14,628 nucleotides of DNA from Salinibacterium sp. (GCA_025352485.1 JANXTJ010000179.1:1-14628); one strand, 5' to 3'; positions 1 to 6,765 are shown, numbered from the stretch's first letter. Notes: a model not told the origin generated them from the sequence alone. Numbers and translations: made by a program.

Positions 1-457
1 CGTCGTCAACACGGGTGTCGGCGAGGCCGCACGTGACGGCAAGATCATCGATGGGGCCGTCAAAGACCTCACCGCGATCACCGGCCAGAAGCCGCAGGTG
101 ACCAACGCTCGCAAGTCCATCGCGCAGTTCAAGCTCCGCGAGGGTCAGCCGATCGGCGCTCACGTCACCCTTCGTGGTGACAGGGCCTGGGAATTCCTTG
201 ACCGGCTGGTTTCACTCGCGCTGCCCCGCATCCGCGACTTCCGTGGTCTGTCAGACAAGCAGTTCGACGGCAATGGCAACTACACCTTCGGTCTCACCGA
301 GCAGTCGATGTTCCACGAGATCGATCAGGACCGCATCGACCGCGTGCGTGGTTTCGACATCACTGTCGTGACGACCGCACGTAATGACGACGAGGGTCGC
401 GCGCTGTTGAAGGCGCTCGGCTTCCCGTTCCGCACGGCCGAGAACTCGGCAAACTAA
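1..457 (+). CDS. rplE: 50S ribosomal protein L5, 5'-truncated
   Basis: L5 sits on the central protuberance of the large subunit, binds 5S rRNA with L18, and contacts the P-site tRNA and S13. The reading frame is already open at base 2, so the start lies outside the window and 151 residues are visible. The visible part begins VVNTGVGEAARDGKIIDGAV and contains the family stretches LTAITGQKPQ, FKLREGQPIGAHVTLRG, ALPRIRDFRGL and FDGNGNYTFGL. It ends with DEGRALLKALGFPF, the normal L5 C-terminus. The stop is TAA at 455-457. The next gene is rpsH; rpsN (S14), often found here, is absent. Identity is certain; only the N-terminus is unseen. Confidence 0.97.
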   Translation, partial: VVNTGVGEAARDGKIIDGAVKDLTAITGQKPQVTNARKSIAQFKLREGQPIGAHVTLRGDRAWEFLDRLVSLALPRIRDFRGLSDKQFDGNGNYTFGLTEQSMFHEIDQDRIDRVRGFDITVVTTARNDDEGRALLKALGFPFRTAENSAN

Positions 458-464
458 TCACCCC

Positions 465-482
465 GCGCCGGGTTTCCGGCGC
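465..482 (+). promoter_or_regulatory. GC-rich hairpin after rplE
   Basis: A perfect 7-bp stem (GCGCCGG at 465-471 with CCGGCGC at 476-482) closes a GTTT loop, 8 nt after the rplE stop. No run of T follows, so a simple intrinsic terminator is unlikely. It could mark an RNA-processing or 3'-end stabilising site within the operon. The structure is read directly; the role is inference. Confidence 0.5.
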
Positions 483-495
483 ACGATCGACAAGG

Positions 496-520
496 TCGGC
501 ATTCGTGTAACGGATGCCGA
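496..520 (+). promoter_or_regulatory. 10-bp hairpin in the rplE-rpsH gap
   Basis: TCGGCATTCG (496-505) pairs with CGGATGCCGA (511-520), with one G-U pair, around a five-base TGTAA loop. It ends 25 nt upstream of the rpsH start and has no following T-run. In other bacteria S8 controls the spc operon by binding an mRNA mimic of its 16S site. A similar role here is only a hypothesis, based on the position just ahead of rpsH. Confidence 0.5.
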
Positions 521-545
521 AACCGGGCGAGATAGGCACACCATC

Positions 546-944
546 ATGACAATGACAGATCCGGTCGCAGACTTGCTGACCAGACTGCGCAACGCCAACT
601 CGGCGTACCACGAGACGGTCTCGCTGCCCAGCAGCAAGCTCAAGTCGCACCTCGCGGAGATCCTCAAGAACGAGGGCTACATCTCGGCGTGGAAGGTGGA
701 GGACGCCCGCGTGGGCCAGACCCTCACCATCGACCTGAAGTACGGACCCAACCGTGAGCGCTCCATCGTGGGCATCAAGCGCGTGTCGAAGCCCGGCCTG
801 CGCGTCTACGCCAAGTCGACAGAGATCCCCAAGGTTCTCGGTGGGCTCGGCGTCGCCATCCTGTCAACTTCCTCCGGTCTGCTGACCGACAAAGAGGCTT
901 CGTCGAAGGGCGTAGGTGGGGAAGTCCTCGCCTACGTGTGGTAA
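546..944 (+). CDS. rpsH: 30S ribosomal protein S8
   Basis: S8 is a primary assembly protein that binds helix 21 of 16S rRNA in the small-subunit platform. In enterobacteria it also represses the spc operon. The 132-residue product has the usual length. It begins MTMTDPVADLLTRLRNAN, a standard S8 start, and contains the conserved VSLPSSKLK stretch. The C-terminal rRNA-binding region includes LSTSSGLLTDKEA and ends GGEVLAYVW. The first ATG (546) was chosen over the ATG two codons later (552) because MTMTDP is a common actinobacterial N-terminus. The Shine-Dalgarno match (AGATAGG) is weak. rplF follows after 6 nt, so co-transcription is almost certain. Confidence 0.98.
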   Translation: MTMTDPVADLLTRLRNANSAYHETVSLPSSKLKSHLAEILKNEGYISAWKVEDARVGQTLTIDLKYGPNRERSIVGIKRVSKPGLRVYAKSTEIPKVLGGLGVAILSTSSGLLTDKEASSKGVGGEVLAYVW

Positions 945-950
945 CCCGCC

Positions 951-1487
951 ATGTCACGTATTGGAAGACTCCCCATTGACGTCCCCGCGGGCGTCGAGGT
1001 GAAGATCGATGGCCAAGCCGTCGCCGTCAAGGGCCCCAAGGGCGAGTTGTCACTCGTCGTTGCGACTCCGATTCAGGTCGTCCTCGAAGACGGTCAGGTG
1101 CTCGTCACTCGGCCCGACGACGAGCGCGCATCGCGTTCGCTGCACGGCTTGACCCGCACGCTCATCGCCAATCAGATCATCGGCGTGACGGACGGGTACA
1201 CCAAGGGCCTCGAGGTCGTCGGTACGGGCTACCGCGTAGCCGCGAAGGGTGACTCTATCGAGTTCGCTCTCGGCTACTCGCACTCGATCACGGTTGACCC
1301 GCCCCAGGGCATCAGCTTCACCGTCGAGGGCAACAACAAGGTCACCGTTGTTGGAATCGACAAGCAGGCCGTCGGCGAAGTCGCGGCCAACATTCGTAAG
1401 TTGCGCAAGCCGGAGCCCTACAAGGGCAAGGGCGTGCGTTACGCGGGCGAAGTCGTCCGTCGCAAGGCCGGAAAGAGTGGTAAGTAG
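951..1487 (+). CDS. rplF: 50S ribosomal protein L6
   Basis: L6 binds domain VI of 23S rRNA near the sarcin-ricin loop and the factor-binding region. The 178-residue length fits the family. It opens with MSRIGRLPIDVPAGVEVKI and has two related alpha/beta repeats. The first holds the VKGPKGELS segment. The second carries the signature GVDKQ-like GIDKQAVGEVAANIRKLRKP, followed by EPYKGKGVRYAGE and a lysine/arginine-rich tail. The ATG lies 6 nt after the rpsH stop, and rplR starts 2 nt after its TAG. It is read as part of the continuous spc transcript. Confidence 0.98.
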   Translation: MSRIGRLPIDVPAGVEVKIDGQAVAVKGPKGELSLVVATPIQVVLEDGQVLVTRPDDERASRSLHGLTRTLIANQIIGVTDGYTKGLEVVGTGYRVAAKGDSIEFALGYSHSITVDPPQGISFTVEGNNKVTVVGIDKQAVGEVAANIRKLRKPEPYKGKGVRYAGEVVRRKAGKSGK

Positions 1488-1489
1488 AC

Positions 1490-1861
1490 ATGGCTCTCGG
1501 AACCAGAGGTAAGAGCAAGTCGGCCGCAAAGGGCCGCAGGCACGCACGCCTCCGCAAGAAAGTTATCGGCACTGAGGCGCGCCCGCGTCTTGTGGTCACC
1601 CGTTCGGCCCGGCACGTTTTCGTGCAGGTCGTGGATGACTCCAAGGGGCACACGCTCGCGTCGGCATCGACTCTTGAGGCAGACATGCGCACGTTCGACG
1701 GTGACAAGACGGCCAAGGCCCGCAAGGTCGGCGAGCTCGTCGCCGAGCGCGCCAAGAAGGCCGGCGTCGAAGCCGTCGTATTCGATCGCGGCGGAAGTCG
1801 TTACGCCGGCCGCGTCGCGGCTATCGCCGACGGAGCTCGTGAAGGTGGTTTGAACCTGTGA
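1490..1861 (+). CDS. rplR: 50S ribosomal protein L18
   Basis: L18 binds 5S rRNA and helps dock it, with L5, into the central protuberance. The product is 123 residues. It has a strongly basic N-terminal tail (KSKSAAKGRRHARLRKKVIG), the RPRLVVTRSARHVFVQVVDD strand, and the family C-terminal motif FDRGGSRYAGRVAAIADGAREGGL. The start ATG is 2 nt after the rplF stop. The stop TGA (1859-1861) overlaps the proposed GTG start of rpsE (1858) as GTGA, which suggests coupled translation. Identity is not in doubt. Confidence 0.98.
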   Translation: MALGTRGKSKSAAKGRRHARLRKKVIGTEARPRLVVTRSARHVFVQVVDDSKGHTLASASTLEADMRTFDGDKTAKARKVGELVAERAKKAGVEAVVFDRGGSRYAGRVAAIADGAREGGLNL

Positions 1862-2598
1862 GCACCGTGCCGATTAACAGCGACGAAACTAACACCAACA
1901 AGGAGCAGGACGTGGCTGTTGAGCCAACCGAGGCTGTCGCAGCCGAGGCCGTTGTCGTACCCGAGGTCGTCGTCGACGCCCCGGCGACCGACCTGGCCAA
2001 CGAGCCGCGCGAAGCCCGCCGTGGCGGACGCGAGCGCAACCCGAACCGCGACCGTGGCAACAGCCGCGATGCCGAGAAGAGCCAGTTCCTCGAGCGCGTC
2101 GTGACGATCAACCGTGTCTCCAAGGTCGTCAAGGGTGGTCGTCGCTTCAGCTTCACCGCTCTGGTCGTCGTCGGCGACGGCAACGGTCTCGTGGGTGTCG
2201 GCTACGGCAAGGCCCGCGAGGTCCCCACCGCGATCTCCAAGGGCGTCGAGGAGGCAAAGAAGAACTTCTTCCGCGTGCCCCGCGTCGGAGTGACCATCCC
2301 GCACCCCGTGCAGGGAGAGGCCGCCGCTGGCGTCGTCCTCCTGCGTCCGGCATCCGCAGGTACCGGCGTTATTGCCGGTGGCCCCGTGCGCGCCGTTCTC
2401 GAGTGTGCTGGCATCCACGACGTTCTGAGCAAATCGCTCGGGTCGTCGAACACAATCAACATCGTGCATGCAACCGTTGCTGCCCTCAAGCAGCTCGAGG
2501 AGCCACGTGCGGTTGCCGCACGTCGTGGCCTGCCGGTCGAGCACGTTGTCCCGGCGCGCCTGTTGCGCGTCGAGGCCGAATCAAAGGCAGGTGTCTGA
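1858..2598 (+). CDS. rpsE: 30S ribosomal protein S5 with N-terminal extension
   Basis: S5 lies at the mRNA entry site with S3 and S4 and influences decoding accuracy. The core starts near residue 77 (FLERVVTINRVSKVVKGGRR). It includes FSFTALVVVGDGNGLVGVGYGKARE and ends in the C-terminal domain (GSSNTINIVHATVAALKQL). As drawn the protein has 246 residues, longer than usual because of about 76 N-terminal residues: first acidic and Ala/Val/Glu-rich, then basic (REARRGGRERNPNRDRGNSR). The GTG at 1858 overlaps the rplR stop and has GAAGGTGG (1841-1848) upstream. A second in-frame GTG at 1912 has AAGGAG (1900-1905) six bases before it and would give 228 residues. The function is secure; the start is uncertain. 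Confidence 0.95.
   Translation: MSTVPINSDETNTNKEQDVAVEPTEAVAAEAVVVPEVVVDAPATDLANEPREARRGGRERNPNRDRGNSRDAEKSQFLERVVTINRVSKVVKGGRRFSFTALVVVGDGNGLVGVGYGKAREVPTAISKGVEEAKKNFFRVPRVGVTIPHPVQGEAAAGVVLLRPASAGTGVIAGGPVRAVLECAGIHDVLSKSLGSSNTINIVHATVAALKQLEEPRAVAARRGLPVEHVVPARLLRVEAESKAGV
1900..1905 (+). promoter_or_regulatory. Shine-Dalgarno sequence for an alternative rpsE start
   Basis: AAGGAG lies six bases before an in-frame GTG at 1912, an excellent match and spacing. If used, S5 would begin MAVEPTEAV and lose the first 18 residues of the upstream reading. It competes with the overlapping GTG at 1858, whose upstream GAAGGTGG is also a fair match. Sequence alone does not settle the choice. Confidence 0.5.
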
Positions 2599-2783
2599 TG
2601 GCCGCGCGCCTGAAGGTAACCCAGATCAAGTCCAAAATCAGTGAGAAGCAGAACCAGCGCGACACCCTGCGGAGCCTCGGGCTTCACCGCATCGGTGACG
2701 TCGTTGTCCGCGAGGACACTCTGCAGAACCGCGGCTACGTTCGCACGGTCGCTCACCTTGTCAAGGTCGAGGAGATTGACTAA
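2598..2783 (+). CDS. rpmD: 50S ribosomal protein L30
   Basis: L30 is a small large-subunit protein that contacts 23S rRNA; it is dispensable or absent in some bacteria. The product has 61 residues, beginning MAARLKVTQIKSKISEKQNQ. It carries the L30 signature RDTLRSLGLHRIGDVVVRED and ends VRTVAHLVKVEEID. The ATG at 2598 overlaps the rpsE stop by one base (TGATG) and gives the expected family length. Although the frame is open further upstream, that part lies inside rpsE and is not L30. The stop TAA overlaps the rplO ATG (TAATG), so three genes are joined by one-base overlaps. Confidence 0.97.
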   Translation: MAARLKVTQIKSKISEKQNQRDTLRSLGLHRIGDVVVREDTLQNRGYVRTVAHLVKVEEID

Positions 2784-3418
2784 TGGCTGAAGAAGAGAAG
2801 AAGGCCCCGGCGAAAGCCGCGGCCCCGAAGACCGCTACCGCCAAGGCTGCTGCGTCGAAGGACGCAGCCCCCAAGGCTGCTGCGTCGAAGGCGGATGCCC
2901 CCAAGGCGGCCGCAACCAAGGCGCCTGCCGCTAAGGCTGCTCCGGCGAAGAAGGCCCCTCAGGCCGACGTGCCGTCCCGCCCGCAGGTGCTCAAGATGCA
3001 TCACTTGCGTCCGGCTCCCGGTGCCAAGAAGGACAAGACCCGCGTCGGACGCGGTGAAGGTTCCAAGGGCAAGACCGCGGGTCGTGGTACCAAGGGTACG
3101 AAGGCTCGTTACTCGGTGCGACCGGGCTTCGAAGCCGGAAACATCGGTTTCGTCATGCGTTCGCCGAAGCTGCGCGGTTTCAAGAACCCGTTCCGCGTCG
3201 AGTACCAGGTCGTGAACCTCGAGAAGCTCGCAGAGCTTTACCCCAAGGGCGGAGAGGTCACCATCGGCGACCTCGTCGCCAAGGGCGCTGTACGCAAGAA
3301 CGAGAAGGTCAAGGTTCTCGGCGACGGTGATATTTCGGTTAAGCTGACTGTTGCAGTTGACAAGGTCTCCAGCTCCGCCGAGCAGAAGATTGTTGCCGCT
3401 GGCGGTTCGGTCAAGTAG
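2783..3418 (+). CDS. rplO: 50S ribosomal protein L15 with Ala/Lys-rich N-terminal extension
   Basis: L15 is a late-assembling protein that penetrates the large-subunit core. The normal fold begins near residue 69 with VLKMHHLRPAPGAKKDKTRV. The conserved glycine-rich region GRGEGSKGKTAGRGTKG follows, then RPGFEAGN and the C-terminal domain. At 211 residues it is about 65 longer than usual. The surplus is an N-terminal tail with a short acidic start (MAEEEKK) and then repeated Ala/Lys/Pro segments resembling histone H1 or HU tails. The ATG overlaps the rpmD stop and has GAGGAGA (2769-2775) seven bases before it, so the tail is very likely translated. A later start is not supported by any better ribosome-binding site that I can see. 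Confidence 0.96.
   Translation: MAEEEKKAPAKAAAPKTATAKAAASKDAAPKAAASKADAPKAAATKAPAAKAAPAKKAPQADVPSRPQVLKMHHLRPAPGAKKDKTRVGRGEGSKGKTAGRGTKGTKARYSVRPGFEAGNIGFVMRSPKLRGFKNPFRVEYQVVNLEKLAELYPKGGEVTIGDLVAKGAVRKNEKVKVLGDGDISVKLTVAVDKVSSSAEQKIVAAGGSVK
2841..2891 (+). repeat. In-frame 30-bp-period direct repeat in rplO
   Basis: Bases 2841-2861 recur exactly at 2871-2891 (21 identical bases, 30-base period). They encode two AKAAASK-type segments of the L15 N-terminal tail at about residues 20-27 and 30-37. The period is a multiple of three, so copy number could change without breaking the frame. This is coding low-complexity sequence, not a CRISPR. Confidence 0.85.
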
Positions 3419-3434
3419 TTCCTCCTCGGAGATA

Positions 3435-3466
3435 CGAGTGGGGTTCCCTGACGGGGGCCCCACTCG
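3435..3466 (+). promoter_or_regulatory. Strong hairpin between rplO and secY
   Basis: Bases 3435-3448 pair with 3453-3466 in a 14-bp stem with two central G-U pairs and a TGAC loop. The outer arms are CGAGTGGGG and CCCCACTCG. It begins 17 nt after the rplO stop and ends 30 nt before the secY GTG. The following bases (ACTGCTGTTCATAG) lack a proper T-run. It could be an attenuator or a processing and stability element that lowers secY-adk-map output relative to the ribosomal genes, or a T-poor terminator. Confidence 0.65.
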
Positions 3467-3495
3467 ACTGCTGTTCATAGATAACGGAGGCCCTT

Positions 3496-4821
3496 GTGTT
3501 CAGAGCTGTCGCGCGGATATTCCGCACGCCTGACCTTCGTAGGAAGATCGGGTTCACGCTCGGGATCGTCGCGCTGTTCCGCTTGGGATCGTTTATCCCG
3601 GCGCCGTTCGTCGACTTCGGCCACGTGCAAATCTGTTTGGCGAAGAATGCCGGCACTTCCGGGTTGTACGACCTCGTCAACCTCTTCAGCGGTGGGGCCT
3701 TGCTCCAGTTGTCGATCTTCGCGCTCGGCATCATGCCGTACATCACGGCATCGATCATCGTGCAGTTGCTGCGCGTGGTCATCCCACACTTCGAGACCCT
3801 CTACAAGGAGGGCCAGGCCGGCCAGTCCCGCCTGACGCAGTACACCCGTTACCTGACGATCGCGCTTGGCGTGCTGCAGTCGACGACCCTCATCACTGTC
3901 GCGCGCAGCGGCGCGCTGTTCCCGTCGAACTCCGGCGTGGCCGAGTGCAACCAGCTCATCACCAACGATGCCTGGTACGCGATCCTTCTCATGGTGGTCA
4001 CGATGACCGCCGGCACCGGACTCATCATGTGGATGGGTGAGCTCATCACCGAGCGCGGCATCGGCAACGGAATGTCGCTGCTGATTTTCACGTCGATCTC
4101 GGCGCGCTTCCCCGGCTCGCTCAGCAGCATCTTCCAGGCCAAGGGCGTCGAGGTCTTCATCGCGGTGATCGCGATCGGGATCATCATCATGGCGCTCGTC
4201 GTCTTCGTCGAGCAGTCGCAGCGCCGCATTCCCGTGCAATACGCCAAACGAATGGTGGGGCGCCGCACCTACGGCGGCAATAACACCTACATTCCGATCA
4301 AGGTCAACATGGCCGGCGTCGTGCCCGTGATCTTTGCGTCATCCCTGCTGTATCTGCCCGCCCTAATCGCACAGTTCAATCAGCCCAAGGCCGGCCAGAC
4401 GCCCGCGGGTTGGGTCACCTGGATTCAGAATTACCTGACCAAGGGCGATCACCCGCTCTACATGCTGTTGTACTTCCTGCTCATCGTGGGCTTCACCTAC
4501 TTCTACGTCGCGATCACCTTCAACCCGGAAGAGGTCGCCGACAACATGAAGAAGTACGGTGGCTTCATTCCGGGTATTCGCGCGGGTCGTCCCACCGCGG
4601 AATACCTCGATTACGTGCTGACTCGCATCACGCTGCCGGGGTCGCTGTATCTCGGGCTTATTGCGCTCATCCCGCTGATTGCGCTCGTGCTCGTGCAGGC
4701 AAATACGAACTTCCCGTTCGGTGGCGCCAGCATCCTGATCATCGTCGGTGTCGGTCTCGAGACCGTTAAGCAGATCGACTCACAGTTGCAGCAACGCCAC
4801 TACGAGGGTCTGCTCCGTTGA
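3496..4821 (+). CDS. secY: Preprotein translocase subunit SecY
   Basis: SecY forms the protein-conducting channel of the Sec translocon in the cytoplasmic membrane, working with SecE, SecG and SecA or the ribosome. The 441-residue length and ten-segment hydropathy fit the family. The N-terminus RTPDLRRKIGFTLGIVALFR is followed by the first membrane segment. The plug region (GLYDLVNLFSGGALLQLSIF) comes next. The cytoplasmic loop QYAKRMVGRRTYGG and the NMAGVVPVIFASSLLYLP segment are typical, as is the late NPEEVADNMKKYGGFIPGIRAG loop. The GTG start has AACGGAGG at 3483-3490, five bases upstream. Its stop overlaps the adk start. Its place at the end of spc is standard. Confidence 0.98.
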   Translation: MFRAVARIFRTPDLRRKIGFTLGIVALFRLGSFIPAPFVDFGHVQICLAKNAGTSGLYDLVNLFSGGALLQLSIFALGIMPYITASIIVQLLRVVIPHFETLYKEGQAGQSRLTQYTRYLTIALGVLQSTTLITVARSGALFPSNSGVAECNQLITNDAWYAILLMVVTMTAGTGLIMWMGELITERGIGNGMSLLIFTSISARFPGSLSSIFQAKGVEVFIAVIAIGIIIMALVVFVEQSQRRIPVQYAKRMVGRRTYGGNNTYIPIKVNMAGVVPVIFASSLLYLPALIAQFNQPKAGQTPAGWVTWIQNYLTKGDHPLYMLLYFLLIVGFTYFYVAITFNPEEVADNMKKYGGFIPGIRAGRPTAEYLDYVLTRITLPGSLYLGLIALIPLIALVLVQANTNFPFGGASILIIVGVGLETVKQIDSQLQQRHYEGLLR

Positions 4822-5417
4822 GCCGTCTGCTTCTGATCGGTCCGCCGGGTGCCGGAAAAGGCACCCAGGCGGCTCGGCTTGCCGCTGCCTACGGAATTCC
4901 GGCGATCTCCACCGGCGACATCTTTCGAAGCAACGTCAAGAACGAGACTCCGCTCGGCACACTGGCCAAGGCGTACATGGATGCCGGCGACAACGTTCCT
5001 GACTCGCTCACCAACGACCTGCTCCGTCATCGCCTTGCCGAGCCGGATGCCCAGAGCGGTTTCCTCCTCGATGGCTACCCGCGCACAACCGACCAGGTGC
5101 GTGAGCTCGACGAGTTCTTGCAGAGCCACGGGACGGCCCTTGACGCTGTAGTCGAACTCGAGGCCGACCCAGAAATCGTGATCGGTCGCCTGCGCAAGCG
5201 TGCCACCGAGGAGGGTCGCAGCGACGACAACGAGGGTGTCGTGCGGCATCGCTTGGAGGTCTACCGTGAGCAGACCGAGCCCCTGATCGACATCTATGAC
5301 GGTCGTGGGTCGCTCGTGAGAATCGACGCACTGGGCGAGATTGATGATGTGACGGCGCGAATTATCGAGGCGCTGTTGGTTCGCGGCATCGCGCTACCAG
5401 ACGCCGCGACGCGCTAG
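4818..5417 (+). CDS. adk: Adenylate kinase
   Basis: Adenylate kinase catalyses ATP + AMP to 2 ADP in the cytoplasm. The 199-residue product has the P-loop GPPGAGKGT at residues 8-16. It has an AMP-binding STGDIFR segment (31-37), the DGYPRT motif (85-90) and a short LID around 126-140 (KRATEEGRSDDNEGVVRHRL). It therefore belongs to the short-LID class without zinc cysteines, as in many actinobacteria. The TTG at 4818 overlaps the secY TGA as TTGA and has GAGGG (4804-4808) upstream. It places the P-loop seven residues from the N-terminus, as expected. Translation is probably coupled to secY. Confidence 0.97.
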   Translation: MSRLLLIGPPGAGKGTQAARLAAAYGIPAISTGDIFRSNVKNETPLGTLAKAYMDAGDNVPDSLTNDLLRHRLAEPDAQSGFLLDGYPRTTDQVRELDEFLQSHGTALDAVVELEADPEIVIGRLRKRATEEGRSDDNEGVVRHRLEVYREQTEPLIDIYDGRGSLVRIDALGEIDDVTARIIEALLVRGIALPDAATR

Positions 5418-5428
5418 GCGCTATCGCA

Positions 5429-6259
5429 GTGCGCGGCCGCCCCGGCCTCTATAAGTCGCCCGCACAACTTCGGCTCATGGTCGCTCCCGGCCTGATTACC
5501 GCGGCCTCACTCGCCGCGGTGCGTGCGGCAGTGCGGGCGGGCGTGACGACGCTCGAACTTGATGCAATCGCCGAGGCAACCATCAGGGCGGCCGGCGGTA
5601 TCCCGAACTTCATGAAGGAGCCCGGCTACAGCCACACGCTGTGTACATCGGTCAACGACGAGGTGGTGCACGGGGTTCCCGGCGGCCGGGTGTTGGCGCC
5701 TGGCGACATTGTGTCCGTCGACAGTGGCGCGGAATTCGAGGGCTGGAACGGGGACGCCGCGATGACCATCGTCGTGCCGGATCCCAGCCGTGTCGATCTC
5801 GTGGCCCGTCGTCGGGCGTTGTCGGATGCGACCGAGCACGCGCTCTGGGCCGGAATTGCCGCGCTGGCCACCGCACGCCGACTCAACGAAATCGGCGGGG
5901 CCATCGAAGACGCCGTCGAATCCCGGGGGAGCTACGGCATCCTCGAGGATTACGTCGGGCACGGCATTGGCCGCTCCATGCACGAAGAGCCACCGGTGTT
6001 CAACTACCGAGTTCGCGGGGCAGGGCCCGACGTCAAGCCAGGCCTTGTGGTGGCCATCGAGCCCATGGTTACTGCTGGTTCGATTCAGACGCACGTGCGG
6101 GGCGACGGGTGGACGGTCGCGACGGACGATGGCTTAGATGCCGCGCACTGGGAGCACTCGATTGCCGTGCACGCTGATGGCATTTGGGTGCTGACCGCCG
6201 AAGACGGCGGTGCGGCCGGGCTTGCCTCTTTCGGCATTATTCCGGTTCCGGTCGCCTAA
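5429..6259 (+). CDS. map: Type I methionine aminopeptidase
   Basis: Map removes the initiator methionine from nascent proteins. All five expected metal ligands can be placed: D98 in SVDSGAEF, D109 in WNGDAA, H178 in VGHGIGRSMHEEPPV, E211 in VAIEPMV and E242 in HWEHSIAV. H81 in DEVVHGVPG matches the substrate-site histidine. At 276 residues it is a normal length. There is no N-terminal zinc-finger linker, and the C-terminus runs slightly past the catalytic core. The GTG at 5429, 11 nt after adk, gives the family-like MRGRPGLYKSPAQLRLM. The ribosome-binding site is poor, so coupling to adk is plausible. A candidate promoter and a 245-nt gap follow. Confidence 0.96.
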   Translation: MRGRPGLYKSPAQLRLMVAPGLITAASLAAVRAAVRAGVTTLELDAIAEATIRAAGGIPNFMKEPGYSHTLCTSVNDEVVHGVPGGRVLAPGDIVSVDSGAEFEGWNGDAAMTIVVPDPSRVDLVARRRALSDATEHALWAGIAALATARRLNEIGGAIEDAVESRGSYGILEDYVGHGIGRSMHEEPPVFNYRVRGAGPDVKPGLVVAIEPMVTAGSIQTHVRGDGWTVATDDGLDAAHWEHSIAVHADGIWVLTAEDGGAAGLASFGIIPVPVA

Positions 6260-6324
6260 CCGCACGCCCGCGGCTGAGATCGACACCGCTGGAGTCGGGG
6301 CGAGGCTGAACTACCACGTCGGAG

Positions 6325-6334
6325 CCACCGGTGG
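6325..6334 (+). promoter_or_regulatory. Perfect palindrome abutting the infA -35 box
   Basis: CCACCGGTGG is a 10-base perfect palindrome ending immediately before the proposed -35 hexamer (6335-6340). Such a position suits an activator or repressor half-site pair. However, the CACCGGTG core also occurs inside coding sequence (for example near 5991, 9908 and 11363) and in the rpsM leader, so chance is possible. Confidence 0.3.
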
Positions 6335-6364
6335 TTGGCGAAACGCCCGGGAATGACCTAAGCT
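6335..6364 (+). promoter_or_regulatory. Candidate infA promoter
   Basis: TTGGCG (6335-6340) and TAAGCT (6359-6364) are separated by 18 bases. They match the TTGnnn/TAnnnT pattern of actinobacterial housekeeping sigma promoters. Transcription would begin near 6371 and leave a leader of about 135 nt before infA. The site lies in the largest gap of the window, where a new transcript start is expected after the secY-adk-map group. Confidence 0.55.
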
Positions 6365-6410
6365 TGTCTTTTGGTGTTTGTGGCCTGTTTTGCCGTGCCC
6401 GCAGTTCTCT

Positions 6411-6460
6411 CGAGACGTGTCTCGCAGGGCTTCGGCGTGTGGCGCCGGCCGAGGCACCAC
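6411..6460 (+). promoter_or_regulatory. Two hairpins in the infA leader
   Basis: CGAGAC/GTCTCG at 6411-6424 forms a small stem. A second stem at 6439-6460 pairs GTGG with CCAC and GCC with GGC around one C-A mismatch, with a GGCCGA loop. Both fall within the proposed infA leader. The rest of the map-infA gap (6260-6504) shows no gene that I can support. Confidence 0.35.
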
Positions 6461-6504
6461 ATCCCCGCAGACCAGCGAATCCCCCTTATAGCGACGAAGA
6501 GGCT

Positions 6505-6726
6505 ATGGCCAAAAAAGACGGTGTCATCGAGATCGAAGGCGCAGTTGTCGAAGCTCTGCCCAACGCGATGTTTCGCGTTGAGTTGAGCAACGGACACAGA
6601 GTGCTTGCCCACATTTCGGGCAAGATGCGACAGAACTACATCCGGATCCTTCCTGAGGACCGGGTTGTTGTCGAGTTGAGCCCCTACGACCTCACCCGTG
6701 GACGCATTACCTATCGATACAAATAG
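6505..6726 (+). CDS. infA: Translation initiation factor IF-1
   Basis: IF-1 binds the ribosomal A site during initiation and cooperates with IF-2 and IF-3. The 73-residue product is a single OB-fold, the normal length, starting MAKKDGVIEIEGAVVEALPN. It contains the family motifs FRVELSNGHRVLAHISGKMR, NYIRILPEDRVVVELSPYDL and the C-terminal RGRITYRYK. The ATG at 6505 was chosen because MAKKDG is the standard N-terminus; the frame extends upstream but that part is leader. AAGAGG lies unusually close to the start (6497-6502). It is probably transcribed with rpmJ and the following alpha-operon genes. Confidence 0.98.
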   Translation: MAKKDGVIEIEGAVVEALPNAMFRVELSNGHRVLAHISGKMRQNYIRILPEDRVVVELSPYDLTRGRITYRYK

Positions 6727-6765
6727 GCCTCTCGTAACAAGAGACGATCGCGCTGGAAAGTAACG

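Noticed and set aside
458..545. Degraded rpsN gene in the rplE-rpsH gap
   Set aside because: None of the forward frames shows S14 zinc-ribbon or RKCRVCG-like residues, and the gap is too short.
2841..2891. Regularly spaced repeats suggesting a CRISPR
   Set aside because: There are only two copies, in frame in rplO, with no unique spacers and no cas genes.
3475..4239. 254-codon open frame antisense to secY
   Set aside because: It is rich in Asp, Arg, His and Glu from reversed hydrophobic codons, with no known motif and complete overlap with secY.
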